64,000 bases of DNA from NCBI RefSeq assembly GCF_000158915.1, contig NZ_GG657754.1, positions 8,447,551 through 8,511,550 on the forward strand, given 5' to 3'. Each line of letters begins with the position of its first letter. Position 1 is the stretch's first letter. The notes beneath the pieces are model-generated. The model worked only from the letters and a program-made list of their open reading frames with translations, was not told where the DNA came from and did no database searches. The DNA is from Streptomyces himastatinicus ATCC 53653 (lineage in GTDB: Bacteria > Actinomycetota > Actinomycetes > Streptomycetales > Streptomycetaceae). Shown piece after piece: positions 9,601 through 17,698 of this stretch. The translations under genes were made by a program, and so were the position numbers.

Positions 9601-10320
9601 CTACGCAGGACCGCTGTCGAGTGCGGTGAGGCTCAGCTCGCGGGCAGGCCGGGTATCGACGATCCGGCCCTGCCGCATGACGGCGACACGGTGGGCGAAG
9701 TGGCGTACGAGCGCGAGGTCATGGCAGATGAACAGGTACGCCAGGCCCCGGTCCTCCTGGAGGGCGGTGAGCAGGTTCAGCACGCCCGCGCGCACCGACG
9801 GGTCGAGTGCCGACACCGGCTCGTCCAGCACCAGCAACCGGGGCTCACCGGCCAGCGCCCGGGCGATTCCGACGCGCTGGCATTGCCCGCCGGACAGTTC
9901 GTGTGGCAGGCGGTCGCCCAGCGAGGTGTCGAGGCCGACGGTCTCCATCAGCGTCTCGACCTGGCCGGTTGCCGGTGGCCTCCGTTGTGCGCGCAGGGGT
10001 TCGGCGATCGCGTCGCGGATCCGCAGCCGGGGGCTGAGCGAGCCGTAGGGGTCCTGGAAGACCGGCTGGAACCGGGGCCGCAGCGGGCGCAGCTCGCGCT
10101 CCCGCAGGCCGGTGAGCTCGTGCCCCTCGAAGCGTACGCTCCCGCCGGCCGGGCGGCGCAGGGCGAGCGTGGCCAGGGCGGTGGAGGATTTTCCGCAGCC
10201 CGATGGGCCGATCAGCGCGAGTGTTTCCCCCGCGTGGATCTCGAAGGAGACCCGGTCGACGGCGGTGTGGCGGCCGTAGCGGACGACAAGGTCCGTCACC
10301 TTCAGCAGCGGGTCGCTCAT
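9601..10320 (-). CDS. ABC transporter ATPase, peptide/nickel type, second subunit
   Basis: A 239-aa ATPase with Walker A GPSGCGKSS (about residues 38-46), the DppF-type QDPYGSLSPR Q-loop region, signature LSGGQCQR, Walker B LLVLDEPVSALD and the switch His in ICHD. It is shorter than usual DppF/OppF proteins because the C-terminal oligopeptide-binding zinc-cysteine region is missing. It overlaps the first ATPase gene by 4 bp and is the last gene of a four-gene operon that starts behind a Zur box at 14664. It should power import through the fused permease. Confidence 0.9.
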   Translation of the reverse strand: MSDPLLKVTDLVVRYGRHTAVDRVSFEIHAGETLALIGPSGCGKSSTALATLALRRPAGGSVRFEGHELTGLRERELRPLRPRFQPVFQDPYGSLSPRLRIRDAIAEPLRAQRRPPATGQVETLMETVGLDTSLGDRLPHELSGGQCQRVGIARALAGEPRLLVLDEPVSALDPSVRAGVLNLLTALQEDRGLAYLFICHDLALVRHFAHRVAVMRQGRIVDTRPARELSLTALDSGPA

Positions 10321-11327
10321 GCTGTCGCCTTCCGTGAGAAGAGTCCGGTCGCCGGCACGGGAAGCTCCGTCGAGCGGTGGCAGGCGGCCAGCTGTCCCGG
10401 CTCCCCGGCGGGGGCCAGCGCGGGCTCCTCGTCCTCGCAGTTCTGCCGGGCCAGCGGGCAGCGCGGTGCGAAGGCGCAGCCACGTGGAAGGTGCGTCGGC
10501 GACGGCGGCGCACCGTCGATCGACGGCAGCCACCGGTCCACCGCGTCCACCTCGGCGGGCGGCAGTGAGGCGATCAGGCCCGCGGTGTACGGCGCTCGGG
10601 GTGCGCGGAACACCGGCTCCACCGGGCCCGATTCCACGGCCCGCCCCGCGTACATGACCACGACCCGGTCTGCGTGCCGCGCGACGATCCGCAGGTCATG
10701 TGTGATCAGCACCAGTGCCGCGCCGGTCGCTTCGCGGGCCGCCGCCAGGGCCTCCAGCACCTGGGCCTCGATTGCCGGGTCCAGTGCGGTCGTCGGCTCG
10801 TCGGCGATGACCAGCTCCGGCTCGTTCACCATCGCCATGGCGATCACCGCTCGCTGACGCATGCCGCCGGAGAACTCGTGCGGATACGCCCGCGCCCGCC
10901 GCGCGGCGTCCGCGATGCCCACGCGGTCCAAAGCTGCCACGGCGCGAGAGCGGGCCTCCTGGCGGGAGGTCTTCGCGACGGACCGCACGGCCGCGGTGAT
11001 CTGGTCGCCGACCGTGTGGACCGGGCTGAGCACGGTCAGCGCGTCCTGCGGCACGAACGCCATCCGGCGGCCCCACACGCCCGCGTACGACTCTCCCATC
11101 AGCTCGCGCCCGCGCAGCCGTACGCTGCCGGTGACGCGGGCCCCGTGCGGTGGCATCCCGAGGACCGCCCGCGCGGTCAGGGACTTCCCCGCTCCCGACT
11201 CCCCGACGAGCGCGACGACTTCGCGTTGGTGCACTTCGAACGACAACCCCCGCACGGCGGGTACGGCGTGGCCCCCGCCTCTCAGGGTCACGTGAAGATC
11301 GCGCACTGCGAGGAGCGGTTCGGGCAT
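10317..11327 (-). CDS. ABC transporter ATPase, peptide/nickel type, first subunit
   Basis: A 336-aa DppD/OppD-like ATPase with Walker A GESGAGKSL, Q-loop VPQDALTVLSP, signature FSGGMRQR, Walker B LVIADEPTTALD and switch ITHD. At its C-terminus is the oligo_HPY region with RGCAFAPRCPLARQNCEDEEP, whose cysteines bind an Fe-S cluster in related importers. Its start is 56 bp after the end of the permease gene, and its end overlaps the next ATPase gene. It works as a pair with the neighbouring ATPase. Confidence 0.92.
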   Translation of the reverse strand: MPEPLLAVRDLHVTLRGGGHAVPAVRGLSFEVHQREVVALVGESGAGKSLTARAVLGMPPHGARVTGSVRLRGRELMGESYAGVWGRRMAFVPQDALTVLSPVHTVGDQITAAVRSVAKTSRQEARSRAVAALDRVGIADAARRARAYPHEFSGGMRQRAVIAMAMVNEPELVIADEPTTALDPAIEAQVLEALAAAREATGAALVLITHDLRIVARHADRVVVMYAGRAVESGPVEPVFRAPRAPYTAGLIASLPPAEVDAVDRWLPSIDGAPPSPTHLPRGCAFAPRCPLARQNCEDEEPALAPAGEPGQLAACHRSTELPVPATGLFSRKATA

Positions 11328-11383
11328 GGGCGGTCACCTTCGGTGCGGAGGAATCGGACATGTATGCGGGGTGAGCGGAGACC

Positions 11384-13120
11384 TCACGGGCCGGTGTTGT
11401 GGCGCGTGCGCAGGCCCGCGGTCGACAGGGAGACCGCAAGCCCGGCCAGCAGGGCGAGTGCGAGTGCCGGCGCGAGGGCGGCCCATGGGGCCCGCTCGAC
11501 GTACAGCCGTGATTCGTCGAGCATGAGGCCCCATTCGGGAGCGGGGGGCTGGGCGCCGAGCCCCAGGAAACCGAGCGAGGCCAGGGCCAGCGCGATTCCG
11601 GGGAGCCGCAGTACCGCGTGGCGGGCGACAGGACCGGCGACTGCGGGAAGTATGTGCCGGGTGAGGATCCACAACGGCCGTGCGCCGATGGCCCGTTGCG
11701 CGGTCAGATAGGCCGCTGCGCGCGTCTCCGTCACCAGCGCTGCCGCATGTGCGGCCAGAGGGGGCCAGGAGACGAGGGCGACGGCAAGCGATGCTCCCGC
11801 CGTGCCGGGGCCGAGGACGGCGGCGACGAGGATTCCGACGACGACCGGGGGCAGGGCGTTGGCGATGTCGGCGGCGCCGGTCGAGACGTTCGGCAGGAAG
11901 CCGAAGGCCAGGGCAAAGAGATAAGAGACCACGCACACGGCGATGGCCACGCCGACCGTAGCGGCGGCGCCGTGTCCCAGCCGGGCCAAGACGTCGCGGC
12001 CCAGTGCGTCCGTGCCGAGCGGGTGGGCGAAGGACGGCACGGCCAGGCGCCCATCCGTGTCCAGACGGTACGGATCACCGAGCAGCCCCCAGCCGATGGC
12101 GGCCGTCAGGAGCGCTGCCAACAGCACCGGCATCGCCCGGCGCAGCCGTGTCGGCTCGGCGACAACGGGCGCGGGCAGGGCCAGCGCCGCGTCCTTCAGC
12201 CCCGGTCCGAGCAGCCGGCCACGTACGAGATGTGCCACTGCGCCGGCAGCCAGCCCGAGCGTGAGCAGGGCGAGCACGGTGCCCTGCAGCAGCGGCAGGT
12301 CCTGGGACTTGGCAGCGCCGAGGGCGGTGCGCCCAAGGCCCGGCACGGCGAAGACGGTCTCGACGGCGACGGCGCCACCCGTGAGGCCGACCACTACCAG
12401 GCCGAGCTGCGGCACCAGCGCGGGCATGGCCCGGCGCAGTGCCGCGCAGGCGATCCGGCCTCCTGTGATCCCCGAGGCCCGCCACAGTCCTGCCCACCGC
12501 TCACCGAAGGCGGCGGGCAGCGCGTCGTCGATGAGCCTGCCGACGATGCCTCCCGCCGGGACGCCCATGGCGAGGGCGGGCAGCACCATGTTCACGGGTC
12601 CCTGCCAGCCGGAGGTCGGCAGCCAGCCACACCACACCCCGAGCACGATCAACAGCACCGTCGCCAGCAGGAATTCGGGCACGGCTGCCAGCATCGCGGC
12701 CATCGCGCCACCGCCCCCGCGCACCGTGCCCCGCGCGCCTCGCACCAGCGCCGGAGCACACACCGCGGCGGCGACCAGCAGCGCCACCATCAGCGACGCG
12801 CCCATCAGCGAGAGGGAGACGCCGAGCCCGGAGAGTACCGACGGCAGTACATCGGTGCCGGAGACCCAGGACTGTCCGAGGTCTCCGCGTACCAGCGCGC
12901 CCGCCCAGTCGCCGAGCAAGCCCAGGGCTCCGGCGTCCAGCCCGAGATCCCGCCGTACGGCCGCCAGCGCCTCGCGTGTCGGCTCCTGTTCAGCGGACCG
13001 GGCGCGCAGCACGGTGAGGGCCGGGTCCCGGCCGGACAGCCACGGCAGCAGTCCGACGGCGGCGGTGACGGCGGCCAGGGCTCCCGCCCGGGTCAGGCCG
13101 GCCCGTAGGGCGGCGCTCAC
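11384..13120 (-). CDS. fused DppB-DppC-type ABC permease
   Basis: A 578-aa membrane protein in which both permease subunits of a peptide/nickel importer are one polypeptide. The first half (about 1-300) is DppB-like: a transmembrane helix after LTRAGALAAVTA, LGLDAGALGLLGDW before the core, and an EAA-type loop near ETVFAVPGLGRTAL. The second half (about 310-578) is DppC-like: GTDALGRDVLARLGHG, and an EAA-like loop around TAQRAIGARPLWI. Separate dppB and dppC genes are the rule, so the fusion is unusual. Its start overlaps the stop of the binding-protein gene (ATGA). Confidence 0.9.
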   Translation of the reverse strand: MSAALRAGLTRAGALAAVTAAVGLLPWLSGRDPALTVLRARSAEQEPTREALAAVRRDLGLDAGALGLLGDWAGALVRGDLGQSWVSGTDVLPSVLSGLGVSLSLMGASLMVALLVAAAVCAPALVRGARGTVRGGGGAMAAMLAAVPEFLLATVLLIVLGVWCGWLPTSGWQGPVNMVLPALAMGVPAGGIVGRLIDDALPAAFGERWAGLWRASGITGGRIACAALRRAMPALVPQLGLVVVGLTGGAVAVETVFAVPGLGRTALGAAKSQDLPLLQGTVLALLTLGLAAGAVAHLVRGRLLGPGLKDAALALPAPVVAEPTRLRRAMPVLLAALLTAAIGWGLLGDPYRLDTDGRLAVPSFAHPLGTDALGRDVLARLGHGAAATVGVAIAVCVVSYLFALAFGFLPNVSTGAADIANALPPVVVGILVAAVLGPGTAGASLAVALVSWPPLAAHAAALVTETRAAAYLTAQRAIGARPLWILTRHILPAVAGPVARHAVLRLPGIALALASLGFLGLGAQPPAPEWGLMLDESRLYVERAPWAALAPALALALLAGLAVSLSTAGLRTRHNTGP

Positions 13121-14607
13121 TTGACGTACGTCTCGTTGGTGACGAGTTCACGCTCGCGCGGGTCCTTGGCGGAGCCCACGACGTCGGTGGCGTCTCCCTG
13201 GATGACCCGCTCGTGCAGCATGGGGATCGCGGCGTCGGTGTTGAGAATCGCGGTCTCGGCCTTCAGGATCGCCGCACGCCGGGCATCGCCGGCCGCGGTG
13301 GCCTCGGCCTTTCGTACCGCGCCGTCGACCGTTTCGTCGTTGAGCTGGGAGATGTTGAAGGAGCCGTCGCCGGCGAAGTCGCTGTGCAGGTATGCGGCCG
13401 GGTCACCGGAGTCCAGCACGGTCGCCCGGGAGAGGATGAAGGCGTCGAACTTCCCCTTGAGCGCGTCGGATTCGATGTTGGCGTACTCGCGCACCTCCAG
13501 CTTCACCTTGAAGCCCGCGTCCCGCAGCTGCTGCTGCAGCACGGTGGCGACCTCGGGCAGCTCAGCGCGATCGGTGAAGGTGCCGATGGTGATGGACCGG
13601 CCACCCGGGTCACCGGCCTTGGCCGTCTTGGTACGGCCGTCCCGCTCCTTGGCCGCCCAGGGCAGCGCCGGACCCAGCAGCCCCCGCGCGACATCGGCGC
13701 GGTTCTCATAGACGCCCTTGACCAGCGCCTTGGCGTCAATGGCCCGGCGTGCGGCGGCGCGCAGCGCCGGGTCGGCGAAGGGGCCGTGCTCGGTGTTGAG
13801 ATAGAGGGTGTTGGTCCGGGGCATGGGGACCTCGCTGATCTGGCCCTCGTCCAGCAGCGCCGCCTGGGAGACGGGTACGGCCTCGACGATGTCGGCATCG
13901 CCGCTGCGCAGAGCGGCGGCGCGTGCGGCTCCGTCGGGCACGAAGGTGACGTCGATGCCGGCGGCCTTGGCCTTGCCGCCCCAGTAGTCCGCGTTGCGGT
14001 CGAGGGTGGCCGAAGTGGTGCCGTTCACCTTCTTCAGGACGAAGGCGCCGGTCCCGGCGCCGACCGGGCTGACGGTCTTTCCCCGGTACGCCTTGGCGGC
14101 GAGGATCGACAGCTGCGGGGAGGACAGCCGCTGTGGGACGAGCGGGTCCGCCTCGGCGGTGGTGACGGCGACGGTGCTGCCACCGCTCGCCTTCACCTTC
14201 ATGTCGACCCCGTCCAGGATGCGCGGCTTGGGCGCGGCCCGGGTGGCGGCGTTCAGGGACCGTACGACGGCCTGGGCGGTGAGCGCTGACCCGTCGTGGA
14301 ATTCCACGCCCTGGCGGATGGTGAAGTTCCACGTCTTGTCGCCGGTCCGCCGCCACTTCGTGGCGAGGGCCGGTTGCGCGTCGCCGTCCTTGTCGAGGGT
14401 GACCAGGGTTTCGGCGGTGCTCCAGCGCGACAGTTTGAAGGCGTCGTCGCTGAGCGGGGACAGGGCGGATCGCGGCGGCTGCATCATCGCGACGCGGATG
14501 CGCTTGCCCTCGGAGGCGGATGGTGCACCGGAGGAGAAACAGCCGGTGAGCAGAAGCGAGGAAGCCACGGATATCGCGGCGAGGGGCAGGGTCTTGGGCA
14601 GGTTCAC
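13117..14607 (-). CDS. family 5 solute-binding lipoprotein, possible metal-chelate receptor
   Basis: A 496-aa lipoprotein with the lipobox LLTGC (Cys near residue 22) after a short signal peptide. The mature part is a SBP_bac_5 domain: AETLVTLDKDGDAQPALATKW, then FTIRQGVEFHDGSALTAQ and DPALRAAARRAIDAKALV further on. The family binds peptides, nickel chelates or opine metallophores. A 15-bp Zur-box-like site lies 57 bp upstream of the ATG, so the importer should be made when zinc is low. That makes a zinc chelate or zincophore a better guess than a nutritional peptide. No metallophore synthesis genes were seen nearby. Confidence 0.9.
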   Translation of the reverse strand: MNLPKTLPLAAISVASSLLLTGCFSSGAPSASEGKRIRVAMMQPPRSALSPLSDDAFKLSRWSTAETLVTLDKDGDAQPALATKWRRTGDKTWNFTIRQGVEFHDGSALTAQAVVRSLNAATRAAPKPRILDGVDMKVKASGGSTVAVTTAEADPLVPQRLSSPQLSILAAKAYRGKTVSPVGAGTGAFVLKKVNGTTSATLDRNADYWGGKAKAAGIDVTFVPDGAARAAALRSGDADIVEAVPVSQAALLDEGQISEVPMPRTNTLYLNTEHGPFADPALRAAARRAIDAKALVKGVYENRADVARGLLGPALPWAAKERDGRTKTAKAGDPGGRSITIGTFTDRAELPEVATVLQQQLRDAGFKVKLEVREYANIESDALKGKFDAFILSRATVLDSGDPAAYLHSDFAGDGSFNISQLNDETVDGAVRKAEATAAGDARRAAILKAETAILNTDAAIPMLHERVIQGDATDVVGSAKDPRERELVTNETYVK

Positions 14608-14663
14608 AGGAGTCTTCCTGAGGGCGGCGAGCTGGGAATTTACCTGCCTTTGAACTTAGCACA

Positions 14664-14678
14664 CGATAATCATTGTCA
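14664..14678. promoter_or_regulatory. Zur-box-like site upstream of the SBP operon
   Basis: CGATAATCATTGTCA on the plus strand (TGACAATGATTATCG on the minus strand) is a near-palindromic 15-mer of the Fur/Zur type. It is 57 bp before the start of the binding-protein gene. Confidence 0.8.
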
Positions 14679-14802
14679 AATTTGCTGCCGGAGAGACCGC
14701 TGAAATATGGGCGAACGCCGGCGCGACGGGGGTCGCGGTGCGGACGCTGTGGGCCGGAGTGCGGCATATGGCGTCCGCCCGCGTCAAGCGCCCCGGCGGG
14801 GG

Positions 14803-15108
14803 CTACCAGCTGCTCTTGGTCACGCCGGGAAGCTCGCCCGCGTGCGCCATCTGGCGCAGCCGGATCCGGGAGAGGCCGAAGGCGCGCAGATGGCCGCGGG
14901 GGCGGCCGTCGACGGAGTCGCGGTTGCGTACGCGGGTGGCGCTGGCGTCGCGCGGCTGGCGCCGCAGTTCCCCCTGGGCGGCGAGGCGTTCCTCATCCGG
15001 GGTGCGGGGGTCGGCGATGATCCCCTTCAGCTCGGCGCGGCGCTCGGCGTAGCGGGCGACGATCGCACGCCGCTGCTCGTTCTTGGCGATCTTGCTCTTC
15101 TTCGCCAT
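14803..15108 (-). CDS. rpsN: 30S ribosomal protein S14, cysteine-free paralog
   Basis: A 101-aa long-form S14 that begins MAKKSKIAKNEQRR and ends GLSRIRLRQMAHAGELPGV, both diagnostic for S14. It has none of the four zinc-binding cysteines of the short form. It is the second gene of a unit with L28: the L28 stop TGA shares its A with this ATG (TGATG). Zur control via the site at 15398 is likely. In zinc starvation this form is thought to replace the zinc-binding S14. Confidence 0.95.
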   Translation of the reverse strand: MAKKSKIAKNEQRRAIVARYAERRAELKGIIADPRTPDEERLAAQGELRRQPRDASATRVRNRDSVDGRPRGHLRAFGLSRIRLRQMAHAGELPGVTKSSW

Positions 15109-15344
15109 CAGACCTTTCCTCCCTTGGCGCGGATGCGGGTCACGGCGGCCTCGATGCCGATCACATCGACGGTCTTGATGCCCTTGGTGCTGAGGGTGAG
15201 CCGGACGTGGCGGCCCTCGCTCGGCAGCCAGTAGCGCTTGCGTTGGATGTTGGGGTCGAACCGGCGCTTGGTCCGGCGGTGGGAATGGGAGATCTTCTGG
15301 CCGAAGCCGGGCTGCCGGCCGGTGAGTTGGCAGTGGGCGGACAT
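15108..15344 (-). CDS. rpmB: 50S ribosomal protein L28, cysteine-poor paralog
   Basis: A 78-aa L28 with MSAHCQLTGRQPGFGQKISH at the start and SHRRTKRRFDPNIQRKRYW after it. The zinc-binding form has CxxC pairs. Here only one cysteine remains, so zinc cannot be bound in the usual way. The ATG at 15344 is about 50 bp from the Zur-box-like site at 15398 and diverges from rpmG. It is co-transcribed with S14. Confidence 0.95.
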   Translation of the reverse strand: MSAHCQLTGRQPGFGQKISHSHRRTKRRFDPNIQRKRYWLPSEGRHVRLTLSTKGIKTVDVIGIEAAVTRIRAKGGKV

Positions 15345-15397
15345 GGTTCCTCTCCAGGTGTCCAGGGGGTGGTGCGGGTGGCACAGTAGCAGCTTGA

Positions 15398-15412
15398 TGA
15401 AAATGAAAACCA
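15398..15412. promoter_or_regulatory. Zur-box-like site between rpmB-rpsN and rpmG-rpmE
   Basis: TGAAAATGAAAACCA, followed by AGTTTATG. The left half is a perfect Zur half-site, the right half is weaker. Almost the same string (TGAAAATGAAAGCCA) is found at 20901 between zur and the permease pair. Confidence 0.7.
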
Positions 15413-15433
15413 AGTTTATGTATGCTGTGGCTC

Positions 15434-15598
15434 ATGGCACGCAACGAGCTACGCCCGATCATCAAGCTGAGGTCCACCGCGGGCACCGGCTACACCTACG
15501 TCACCCGCAAGAACCGGCGGAACGACCCCGACCGGATGACTCTGCGCAAGTACGACCCGGTCGTCGGCCGCCACGTCGACTTCCGAGAGGAGCGCTGA
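15434..15598 (+). CDS. rpmG: 50S ribosomal protein L33, cysteine-free paralog
   Basis: A 54-aa L33 beginning MARNELRPIIKLRSTAGTGY and ending YDPVVGRHVDFREER, the conserved L33 tail. The four cysteines of zinc-binding L33 are absent. The ATG at 15434 is 22 bp after the Zur-box-like site, and 5 bp separate its stop from the L31 gene. The set of C-minus ribosomal genes around it is typical of a Zur regulon. Confidence 0.95.
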   Translation: MARNELRPIIKLRSTAGTGYTYVTRKNRRNDPDRMTLRKYDPVVGRHVDFREER

Positions 15599-15603
15599 CC
15601 GCC

Positions 15604-15858
15604 ATGAAGCCCGGCATCCACCCCACTTACCGATCGGTCGTCTTCCGCGACCGGTCCGCAGACTTCGCCTTCCTCACCCGTTCCACGGTCACCAGCGACA
15701 AGACGGTCGAGTGGGAGGACGGCAACACCTACCCGGTCATCGATGTCGAGACCTCCTCGGCGAGCCACCCCTTCTACACCGGCACCCAGCGGATCGTGGA
15801 CACCGCAGGTCGCGTGGAGCGCTTCGAGCGGCGCTACGGAGGGCGGAGGAGCCGGTGA
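15604..15858 (+). CDS. rpmE: 50S ribosomal protein L31 type B, cysteine-free
   Basis: An 84-aa type-B L31 with MKPGIHPTYRSVVFRD at its start, STVTSDKTVEWEDG in the middle and SHPFYTGTQRIVDTAGRVERF near its end. This is the classic zinc-free L31 that displaces zinc-binding L31 in low zinc. Its stop overlaps the GTG of the downstream COG0523-like gene (GTGA). Confidence 0.96.
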   Translation: MKPGIHPTYRSVVFRDRSADFAFLTRSTVTSDKTVEWEDGNTYPVIDVETSSASHPFYTGTQRIVDTAGRVERFERRYGGRRSR

Positions 15859-17021
15859 ACAGGGATGAGGCCCGGCTGCCCGTCGCGATCGTGGGCGGAT
15901 TGCACGCCGACGCCCGCCGCGCTGCCGTCGAGGAGATCCTGCGAACGGTCCCCGGCTCCGTCGCCCTGCACCACGACCTGTCGGCCGCCACCGACCGTGC
16001 CGTGCGCCGCACCGTCCGGGACGCCACCGGCCCGCTCGACAGCGGCGAGGCGCCGCTGGTGAACGACTGCGCGTGCTGCGCGCTCCGTGAGGACATGGTC
16101 CCCGAACTGCTGCGCCTGGCCGCGGGCGGCGACCACCGGCTGGCCGTCGTGGAGCTGTGGGACTCGGTCGAGCCCCAGGCCATGGCCGCGGTCATCGCCG
16201 ACGAGGACGCGCCTCTGCGGTTGACCGGAGTGGCCACCGCGATCGACCCGGCGCTGGTGTTGCCGTATCTGGCGAACGGCGACGATCTGGCGGACGTCGG
16301 TCTTGCCGCCGCCCCGACCGACCAGCGCACCATCGCCGACACCTTCGCCCGGCAACTCGAATACCCGACCGTGATCGCCGCCGTGGAGGGCACATCGGTC
16401 GACGAGCTCCCCGACGACGGGGACCACGCCCTGCTCGCCCAGCTCACGCCCGGCGCACGACAGGTACCTCTCGACGAAGGTGCCCTGGGGCCCGCCCTGC
16501 TGACCGGATTCGACGTGGAGGCCGCGGCCGCCCGTCAGCACCCGGCCTGCGCGCTCCTGCCCCAGGAGAGCGACGAGCACGGCGTGAGCACCCTCGTCTG
16601 GCGCCGGAGGCGCCCCTTCCACCCGGGGCGGCTCTACGATGCGCTGGAAGATCTGAGCTGCGCCGCCGCCCGCAGCCGGGGCCGCTTCTGGCTGGCGGAC
16701 CGGGGCGACACGCTGCTGTCGTGGGACGCCGCGGGCGGCGCGCTGTGCGTGGAGTCGGCCGGACCGTGGCTGGCCGCGCTGCCCGACGCCGCCTGGGAGA
16801 TGGTGCCCGCCGAGCGCCGCGTCGCCGCCTCCCTCGACTGGCACCCCGAACACGGCGACCGCTGCCAGCACCTCACCTTCACCTCACCCGAACTCGACCG
16901 CGACGGCCTCCTCGCTCTGCTCGACTCGTGCCTCCTCACCGACGCCGAGTACGCGGCGGGCCCGGACGGCTGGAAAGCGCTGTCGCGCGCTTTCGACGAA
17001 CTGCTCGACCCGGTCGCCTGA
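15855..17021 (+). CDS. COG0523-like protein with degenerate P-loop but CxCC motif kept
   Basis: A 388-aa protein starting at GTG 15855. It has the CobW-family plan: a strand VAIVGGLHADARRAAV where Walker A should be (no GKT), then NDCACCALRED, a clear version of the metal-binding GCxCC region, VVELWDSVEP in place of Walker B, and a C-terminal CobW domain (LVWRRRRPFHPGRL, GRFWLADRGDT). Loss of Walker A means GTP binding is doubtful, while the metal-binding cysteines remain. It is translated with L31 and followed by S18, so it is part of the ribosome-remodelling operon. Confidence 0.8.
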   Translation: MNRDEARLPVAIVGGLHADARRAAVEEILRTVPGSVALHHDLSAATDRAVRRTVRDATGPLDSGEAPLVNDCACCALREDMVPELLRLAAGGDHRLAVVELWDSVEPQAMAAVIADEDAPLRLTGVATAIDPALVLPYLANGDDLADVGLAAAPTDQRTIADTFARQLEYPTVIAAVEGTSVDELPDDGDHALLAQLTPGARQVPLDEGALGPALLTGFDVEAAAARQHPACALLPQESDEHGVSTLVWRRRRPFHPGRLYDALEDLSCAAARSRGRFWLADRGDTLLSWDAAGGALCVESAGPWLAALPDAAWEMVPAERRVAASLDWHPEHGDRCQHLTFTSPELDRDGLLALLDSCLLTDAEYAAGPDGWKALSRAFDELLDPVA

Positions 17022-17052
17022 CCGAATCACCCCGTCCCGAAAGGATCCACTC

Positions 17053-17295
17053 ATGGCCCGCCGCGCCACCTCCGACCGGCGGGGCGCCAAGCGCCCACGC
17101 GTCAATCCGCTCGACGCCGCCGGCATCACGTATGTCGACTACAAGAACACCGATCTGCTGCGGAAGTTCATCTCCGACCGCGGCAAGATCCGCAGCCCCC
17201 GGGTGACCCATGTGACGCGACAGCAGCAGCGACAGATAGCCCGTGCCATCAAGAACGCCCGCGAGATGGCCCTGCTTCCGTACGGCTCCCGGTAG
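17053..17295 (+). CDS. rpsR: 30S ribosomal protein S18, cysteine-free paralog
   Basis: An 80-aa S18 with ITYVDYKNTDLLRKFISDRG and RVTHVTRQQQRQIARAIKNA, both core S18 motifs. The N-terminal cysteines of the zinc-binding form are replaced (NPLDAAGITYVDY). It is preceded by GAAAGGAT at a suitable distance and ends the rpmG-rpmE-COG0523-rpsR operon before a strong hairpin. Confidence 0.95.
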   Translation: MARRATSDRRGAKRPRVNPLDAAGITYVDYKNTDLLRKFISDRGKIRSPRVTHVTRQQQRQIARAIKNAREMALLPYGSR

Positions 17296-17303
17296 CCGCC
17301 GCG

Positions 17304-17343
17304 CCCGGCCAGGGGGTCGTCACCGACGCCACCCCTGGCCGGG
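17304..17343. terminator. bidirectional hairpin between rpsR and arsR-like gene
   Basis: CCGGCCAGGGG pairs with CCCCTGGCCGG around a GC-rich loop. It lies between two convergent genes and could stop transcription from both sides. Confidence 0.75.
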
Positions 17344-17344
17344 G

Positions 17345-17698
17345 TCAGTGCGGATCGTGGACGCCGAGGTGTTCGATGTGGTGGACGGCCTGGTCGAGGA
17401 GTTGGGCGACGTGATCGTCGTAGAGGCGGTAGACGATGCGACGGCCGTCACGGCGGCCGGTGATCAGGCCGAGGGTGCGCAGGAGACGGAGTTGATGGGA
17501 GACGGCGGACTGCTCCATACCGACCTCGGCCGCGAGTTGGGTGACGGAGTGCGGTGACTGCTGCAGCGTGGTGAGGATCAGCAGCCGGGAGGGCGTGGCC
17601 AGGGCCTGGAGCGTGGTGGCGACGGATGCTGCTGTGGCGTCGTCGAGGCGGACGGCAGCGAGGGCATCGCGGCCGCCCATGACCTCATCGGCGTGCAC
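17345..17698 (-). CDS. ArsR/SmtB-family repressor with an alpha-5 zinc site
   Basis: The protein is about 117 aa (GTG at 17698; ATG at 17680 is an alternative). It has the ArsR winged helix: LATPSRLLILTTL, VTQLAAEVGMEQSAVSHQL and GLITGRRDGRRIVYRL. The last helix reads DDHVAQLLDQAVHHIEH, an exact D-x-H-x10-H-x2-H. This is the alpha-5 zinc site of SmtB/CzrA-type sensors. Such repressors leave DNA when zinc is plentiful, the opposite of Zur. The start overlaps the end of the [2Fe-2S] protein gene, so it may be the last gene of the zur operon. Confidence 0.88.
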   Translation of the reverse strand: MHADEVMGGRDALAAVRLDDATAASVATTLQALATPSRLLILTTLQQSPHSVTQLAAEVGMEQSAVSHQLRLLRTLGLITGRRDGRRIVYRLYDDHVAQLLDQAVHHIEHLGVHDPH

